Part shown: piece after piece, positions 6,987 through 9,643 of the stretch | How the letters are laid out: every line of letters starts with the position of its first letter | How positions within the stretch are numbered: the stretch's first letter is position 1 | Origin: DASRJX01 sp035649235 | GTDB lineage: Bacteria; Acidobacteriota; Polarisedimenticolia; Gp22-AA2 | Reading direction: 5' to 3' | NCBI GenBank assembly: GCA_035649235.1 | Contig: DASRJX010000259.1 | Span: 1-9,643, forward strand | Length of the DNA stretch: 9,643 bases | Made by a program: the position numbers and the translations under genes | The notes under the pieces: model-generated | What the model saw: only the letters and a program-made list of their open reading frames with translations | Told to the model about the DNA's origin: nothing | The model's database searches: none

Positions 6987-6992
6987 ATTGTA
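6987..6992 (-). promoter_or_regulatory. Possible -10 box for the zinc-domain/aminotransferase operon
   Basis: Read on the minus strand this is TACAAT, a 5/6 match to the -10 consensus, and the only AT-rich hexamer in this part of the divergent gap. No convincing -35 box lies 17 bases upstream. Transcription would begin near 6980, giving a leader of about 73 bases that contains the hairpins at 6949-6976. Confidence 0.35.
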
Positions 6993-7044
6993 CCCGTCGC
7001 GGCGCGCGGCGGATCGCCCCCGCCGCCGGCCCGCGGAGCGGCCC

Positions 7045-7061
7045 GGGCGGGCGACCCGCCC
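7045..7061. repeat. Perfect 7-3-7 palindrome GGGCGGG-CGA-CCCGCCC
   Basis: The arms are 7045-7051 and 7055-7061 with a 3-base centre. It abuts the PadR-type operator (sharing base 7061) and lies just upstream of the padR -35 box. It has the same arm and spacer lengths as the operator but a different sequence. Role unknown: a second regulator's site, a hairpin, or chance in GC-rich DNA. Confidence 0.5.
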
Positions 7062-7077
7062 TGTTGACTCTCAACAG
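7061..7077. promoter_or_regulatory. Operator 1 of padR: perfect palindrome CTGTTGA-CTC-TCAACAG
   Basis: Seven-base arms (7061-7067, 7071-7077) are perfectly complementary around CTC. The site contains the whole -35 box of the padR promoter, so a bound dimer would block RNA polymerase. An 18-base stretch starting at 7060 recurs at 7093 with one mismatch. Autoregulation by the adjacent PadR is inferred from position and symmetry. Confidence 0.75.
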
Positions 7078-7092
7078 GAGTTCCCGTATGCT
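7064..7092 (+). promoter_or_regulatory. Promoter of the padR-ADOP operon
   Basis: TTGACT (7064-7069, 5/6 to consensus) and TATGCT (7087-7092, 4/6) are separated by exactly 17 bases. The predicted start of transcription is near 7099, giving a leader of about 24 bases before the padR ATG at 7123. Operator 1 covers the -35 box and operator 2 covers the start point. Confidence 0.7.
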
Positions 7093-7093
7093 C

Positions 7094-7110
7094 CTGTTGA
7101 CTCTCTACAG
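7094..7110. promoter_or_regulatory. Operator 2 of padR: near-palindrome CTGTTGA-CTC-TCTACAG
   Basis: This copy matches operator 1 except for one base in the right arm. It begins 33 bp after operator 1, about three helical turns, so both sites face the same side of the DNA and two dimers could contact each other. It covers the predicted transcription start and touches the ribosome site AGAGGTGA (7109-7116). Confidence 0.72.
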
Positions 7111-7122
7111 AGGTGACCGCGC

Positions 7123-7458
7123 ATGGCCGACGCTTTCGAGGTTCCCTACGGCACGCTCGACCTCATGGTCCTGAAGATCCTGGCGACGATGGGCCCGCTG
7201 CACGGGTACGGCCTGGCGCGCCGGATCGAGCAGGTCGCCCGGGGCGTCCTGTCGCTCAATCAGGGCACGATCTACCCCGCGCTCCTCCGTCTCGAGCAGC
7301 AGGGGCTGATCAAGAGCGCCTGGGGCACGAGCGACAACAACCGCCGGGCCCGGTTCTACTCCGTGACCCGCCGGGGCGAGAAGCACCTCGCCGCCGAATC
7401 CCGGAGCTGGACCCGCATGGTGACCCTGGTCAACCGGCTCCTGGAGGTGGAGCCGTGA
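7123..7458 (+). CDS. PadR-family transcriptional regulator, Acidobacterial type
   Basis: A 111-residue DNA-binding protein, the usual size for the short PadR subfamily. The N-terminal winged helix carries the family signatures GTLDLMVLKIL (10-20), GPLHGYGLARRI (24-35), QGTIYPALLRLEQQGLI (47-63) and, in the wing, WGTSDNNRRARFYSVTRRG (67-85). The C-terminal helix (about 86-108) would form the dimer interface. The motif ending in GTSDNNRRA is characteristic of the PadR type found beside ADOP permeases in Acidobacteria. The ATG at 7123 has AGAGGTGA (7109-7116) upstream. The stop overlaps the permease GTG by 4 bases (GTGA, 7455-7458), so the two are co-transcribed and probably coupled. The two palindromes at its own promoter suggest autorepression; the inducer is unknown. 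Confidence 0.93.
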   Translation: MADAFEVPYGTLDLMVLKILATMGPLHGYGLARRIEQVARGVLSLNQGTIYPALLRLEQQGLIKSAWGTSDNNRRARFYSVTRRGEKHLAAESRSWTRMVTLVNRLLEVEP

Positions 7459-9643
7459 CGCCGCTCCGGGTCCTCGGCGCCCGCATCAAAGCACTCGTCG
7501 GCCTGCGGCGGAAGGAGCACGACTTCGACGACGAGGTCAAAGCACACCTCGATCTGCTGGAGGAGGAGCACCGGCGCCGCGGCCTCTCCCGCAGGGACGC
7601 GCGGCACGCGGCGCTCCGGGACTTCGGCGGCGTCTCTCAGGTCAAGGAGCGGTGGCGCGATCAGCGCGGCCTGCCGTTCCTCGACACCCTCTCACGCGAT
7701 CTCCGCTTCGCCCTGCGCATGATGCGCCGCGCCCCGGGCTTCAGCGCCGTCGTCGTGGCGGTGCTGGCGATCGGCATCGGCGCCAACAGCGCCATGTTCA
7801 CGCTCATCGACGCTCTGCTCTTCCGGCCGCTCCAGGGCCGGGCGGACGACCTCGTGGGGCTCTACAGCCACGACCGGACGCGGCCCGACTCGTACCGGGC
7901 GTTCTCGTATCAGGACTTCGTCGACCTCCGCGATCGCCGCGATCTCTTCGACGGCGTGATGGCCCACTTCCCGACCGTGGTGGGGATGCCGGCCGGCGAC
8001 GTGACGCGGCGTGCCTTCGTCGAGGTGGTGTCGTCCAACTTCTTCTCGACGATCGGCGTGCCGCTGGCCGCCGGCCGCACCTTCAGCGCCGACGAGGAGC
8101 GCCCGGGATCGGACCGGCCGGTCGTCATCGTCGGCTATCGCCGCTGGAAGGACGCCGGGCTCGATCCCTCGTTCCTGGGCAGCACCCTGCGCCTCAACGG
8201 CCGGGACGTCACGGTGGTCGGCGTTGCCCCTGAGGGGTTCACAGGCACGACGGCGCTGTTCGCGCCGGAGCTGTGGCTGCCGCTCGGCCTCTACGACAGC
8301 GTCGTCACCGGCGTCTTCCGGAGCGACGCAGGCGGCCTCGCCGATCGAACGAGCCACAGCCTCATCCTCGCGGGGCGGCTCGCGCCAGGCCTCGACCTCC
8401 AGGAGGCGAACGCCCGGCTCGACGTCCTGTCGCGGCAGCTCGAGTCGTCTGACCCCCTGGAGAACAAGGATCAGCTGCTGACGGTGAGCCACCTGTCGCG
8501 CATCGGCATCAGCACCTCGCCGGTCGACGACGGCCAGGTCTCGGTCGTCGGAGTTCTCCTCATGCCGATGTCGGGCGCCGTCCTGCTCATCGCCTGCCTC
8601 AACATCGCGAACATGTTCCTGGCGCGCGGCACGGCGCGCAAGAAGGAGATCGCGATCCGCCTGGCGCTGGGCGGCGGCAGGACGCGCATCGTGCGCCAGC
8701 TGCTGACGGAGGGGCTGGTGCTGTCCCTGGCAGGCGCCGCCCTGGGCCTGCTGGCCGGCTCCTGGATCACGCATCTCCTGGCCGTGTCGCTGATGTCGGT
8801 CCTGCCGATGGCGATCGCCATCGTGCTCGACCCTGTGCCGAACGCCAACGTCCTGATGGTGACGACGGCGTTCGCCACCGCCGCCACGCTCGTGTTCGGC
8901 CTGGCCCCGGCGCTGCGGCTCTCGAAACCCGACGTCGTCGCCGACCTGAAGGACCAGGGCGGGGACACGCGCGCGCACGGCCGGCGGTTCGGCCTGCGCT
9001 CCTGGCTCGTCGTCGCCCAGATCGCCGTGTCGCTGGTGCTGATGGTCGCGGGGGGGCTGTTCGCGCGCGGCGCGATGCGGGCGGGACAGGCCGATCCCGG
9101 CTTCCGGTACGACTCGGTGCTGCTGCTGAGCGTCGACCCGAGCCTGGCGGGATACGACGAGACCCGCGGGCGCGAGGCGCTGCGCATGACACTCGAGCGC
9201 CTGCGCGGCCTGCCCGGCGTCGAGGCCGCCGGGATGGCGTCGCAGGTGCCGTTCGGCGACTTCTACGAAGGACGCCCGGTCGAGCGGCCCGAGCGTCCGG
9301 CCGCCCCGGGGGAGGCCGCATCGCCCGCCTACACGATCATCGGATCGGACTACTTCGCGGCCCTCGGCCTGCCGATCCTGCGGGGGCGCGATTTCACGCG
9401 CGGCGAAGAGACGACCGCGTCAGGCCCTAGGGTCGCGATCATCGACGAGCCGCTGGCACGCGCGCTGTTCGCGGAAGAGGATCCCCTGGGGGCCGTGATC
9501 CGCTTCGCCCCTCGCGAGGACGGCGGTGCGCGAAAGGACCCGGACCTCGAGCCGATGCAGGTCGTCGGTGTCGTCCCGGGCCTGCGGGACAAGCTGTTCG
9601 ATCCCGCCCCGACCGCCCACCTCTACGTGCCGTCGGGGGCCAA
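7455..9643 (+). CDS. ADOP-family orphan permease (FtsX/MacB type), cut by right edge
   Basis: The frame opens with GTG (7455-7457), preceded at 5 bases by GGAGGTG (7443-7449), and stays open to the edge, giving 729 complete residues. Residues about 22-72 are a cytoplasmic permease-prefix domain (acidic and helical, with GLSRRDARHAALRDFGG at 43-59). RDLRFALRMMRRAPGFSAV (81-99) leads into TM1 (about 96-118, IGIGANSAMFTLIDALLFRP), then a MacB-like periplasmic core (about 150-345), and an FtsX domain with TM segments near 365-388, 418-438 and 466-486. A second half restarts with SWLVVAQIAVSLVLMVAGG (516-534, TM5) and a second periplasmic core. The last FtsX domain should lie beyond the window; full members run about 800-900 residues. 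No ATP-binding subunit gene is visible, as is usual for the family. Its substrate is unknown; related MacB proteins export peptides, antibiotics or lipoproteins. PadR probably controls its expression. Confidence 0.92.
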   Translation, partial: MTPLRVLGARIKALVGLRRKEHDFDDEVKAHLDLLEEEHRRRGLSRRDARHAALRDFGGVSQVKERWRDQRGLPFLDTLSRDLRFALRMMRRAPGFSAVVVAVLAIGIGANSAMFTLIDALLFRPLQGRADDLVGLYSHDRTRPDSYRAFSYQDFVDLRDRRDLFDGVMAHFPTVVGMPAGDVTRRAFVEVVSSNFFSTIGVPLAAGRTFSADEERPGSDRPVVIVGYRRWKDAGLDPSFLGSTLRLNGRDVTVVGVAPEGFTGTTALFAPELWLPLGLYDSVVTGVFRSDAGGLADRTSHSLILAGRLAPGLDLQEANARLDVLSRQLESSDPLENKDQLLTVSHLSRIGISTSPVDDGQVSVVGVLLMPMSGAVLLIACLNIANMFLARGTARKKEIAIRLALGGGRTRIVRQLLTEGLVLSLAGAALGLLAGSWITHLLAVSLMSVLPMAIAIVLDPVPNANVLMVTTAFATAATLVFGLAPALRLSKPDVVADLKDQGGDTRAHGRRFGLRSWLVVAQIAVSLVLMVAGGLFARGAMRAGQADPGFRYDSVLLLSVDPSLAGYDETRGREALRMTLERLRGLPGVEAAGMASQVPFGDFYEGRPVERPERPAAPGEAASPAYTIIGSDYFAALGLPILRGRDFTRGEETTASGPRVAIIDEPLARALFAEEDPLGAVIRFAPREDGGARKDPDLEPMQVVGVVPGLRDKLFDPAPTAHLYVPSGA

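Noticed and set aside
5339..7174. A 611-codon open frame on the plus strand antisense to the PLP enzyme
   Set aside because: The translation is low-complexity and motif-free, and the antisense frame holds the catalytic residues of a known enzyme family; high GC at third positions explains the open frame.
7692..8978. A 428-codon open frame antisense to the ADOP permease
   Set aside because: His/Arg/Asp-rich composition typical of antisense shadows of GC-rich genes; no start signal or domain is visible.

Overview
The window is a GC-rich (about 70%) bacterial chromosome segment that most likely comes from an acidobacterium or a close relative. The best evidence is the pair at the right end: a small PadR regulator followed by a very large FtsX/MacB-type permease with a permease-prefix N-terminus and no ATPase gene beside it. 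This is the layout of the Acidobacterial PadR family plus the Acidobacterial duplicated orphan permease (ADOP) family. A Hanks-type Ser/Thr kinase at the left edge fits the same kind of genome. The taxonomic call is an inference from gene families, not from a marker gene.

Layout from left to right. Positions 1-554 (minus) hold the N-terminal part of a Ser/Thr protein kinase, cut by the window edge. Positions 678-2900 (minus) hold a full RecQ helicase with helicase, zinc, winged-helix and HRDC domains. Positions 3046-4068 (plus) hold a patatin-like phospholipase close in motifs to the CBASS effector CapV, but with no nucleotide cyclase beside it. Positions 4096-5475 (minus) hold an APC-family amino acid permease. 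Positions 5465-6907 (minus) hold a class V (isopenicillin N epimerase-like) PLP enzyme whose N-terminus is a complete ClpX-type C4 zinc-binding domain. Positions 7123-7458 (plus) hold the PadR regulator, and 7455-9643 (plus) the ADOP permease, cut by the right edge. Every base outside these genes lies in a gap shorter than 220 bases; there is no gene-free stretch over 300. No RNA gene, insertion sequence or CRISPR array was seen.

Two two-gene operons are evident. The PLP enzyme and the amino acid permease overlap by 11 bases, suggesting that an imported or exported amino acid (or derivative) is the enzyme's substrate or product. PadR and ADOP overlap by 4 bases (GTGA) and share a well-formed promoter upstream of padR. 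Two copies of the palindromic element CTGTTGA-CTC-TCWACAG flank that promoter, 33 bp apart; one covers the -35 box and the other the predicted transcription start, as expected for PadR autorepression.

The most unusual item is the ClpX zinc-domain/aminotransferase fusion: it retains the ClpX zinc domain and the start of the ClpX linker, then switches to the PLP enzyme with no AAA+ domain. An internal ATG with its own Shine-Dalgarno sequence lies exactly at the junction, so the locus may make one fusion protein, a separate enzyme, or both. A deletion scar or an assembly join must be excluded.
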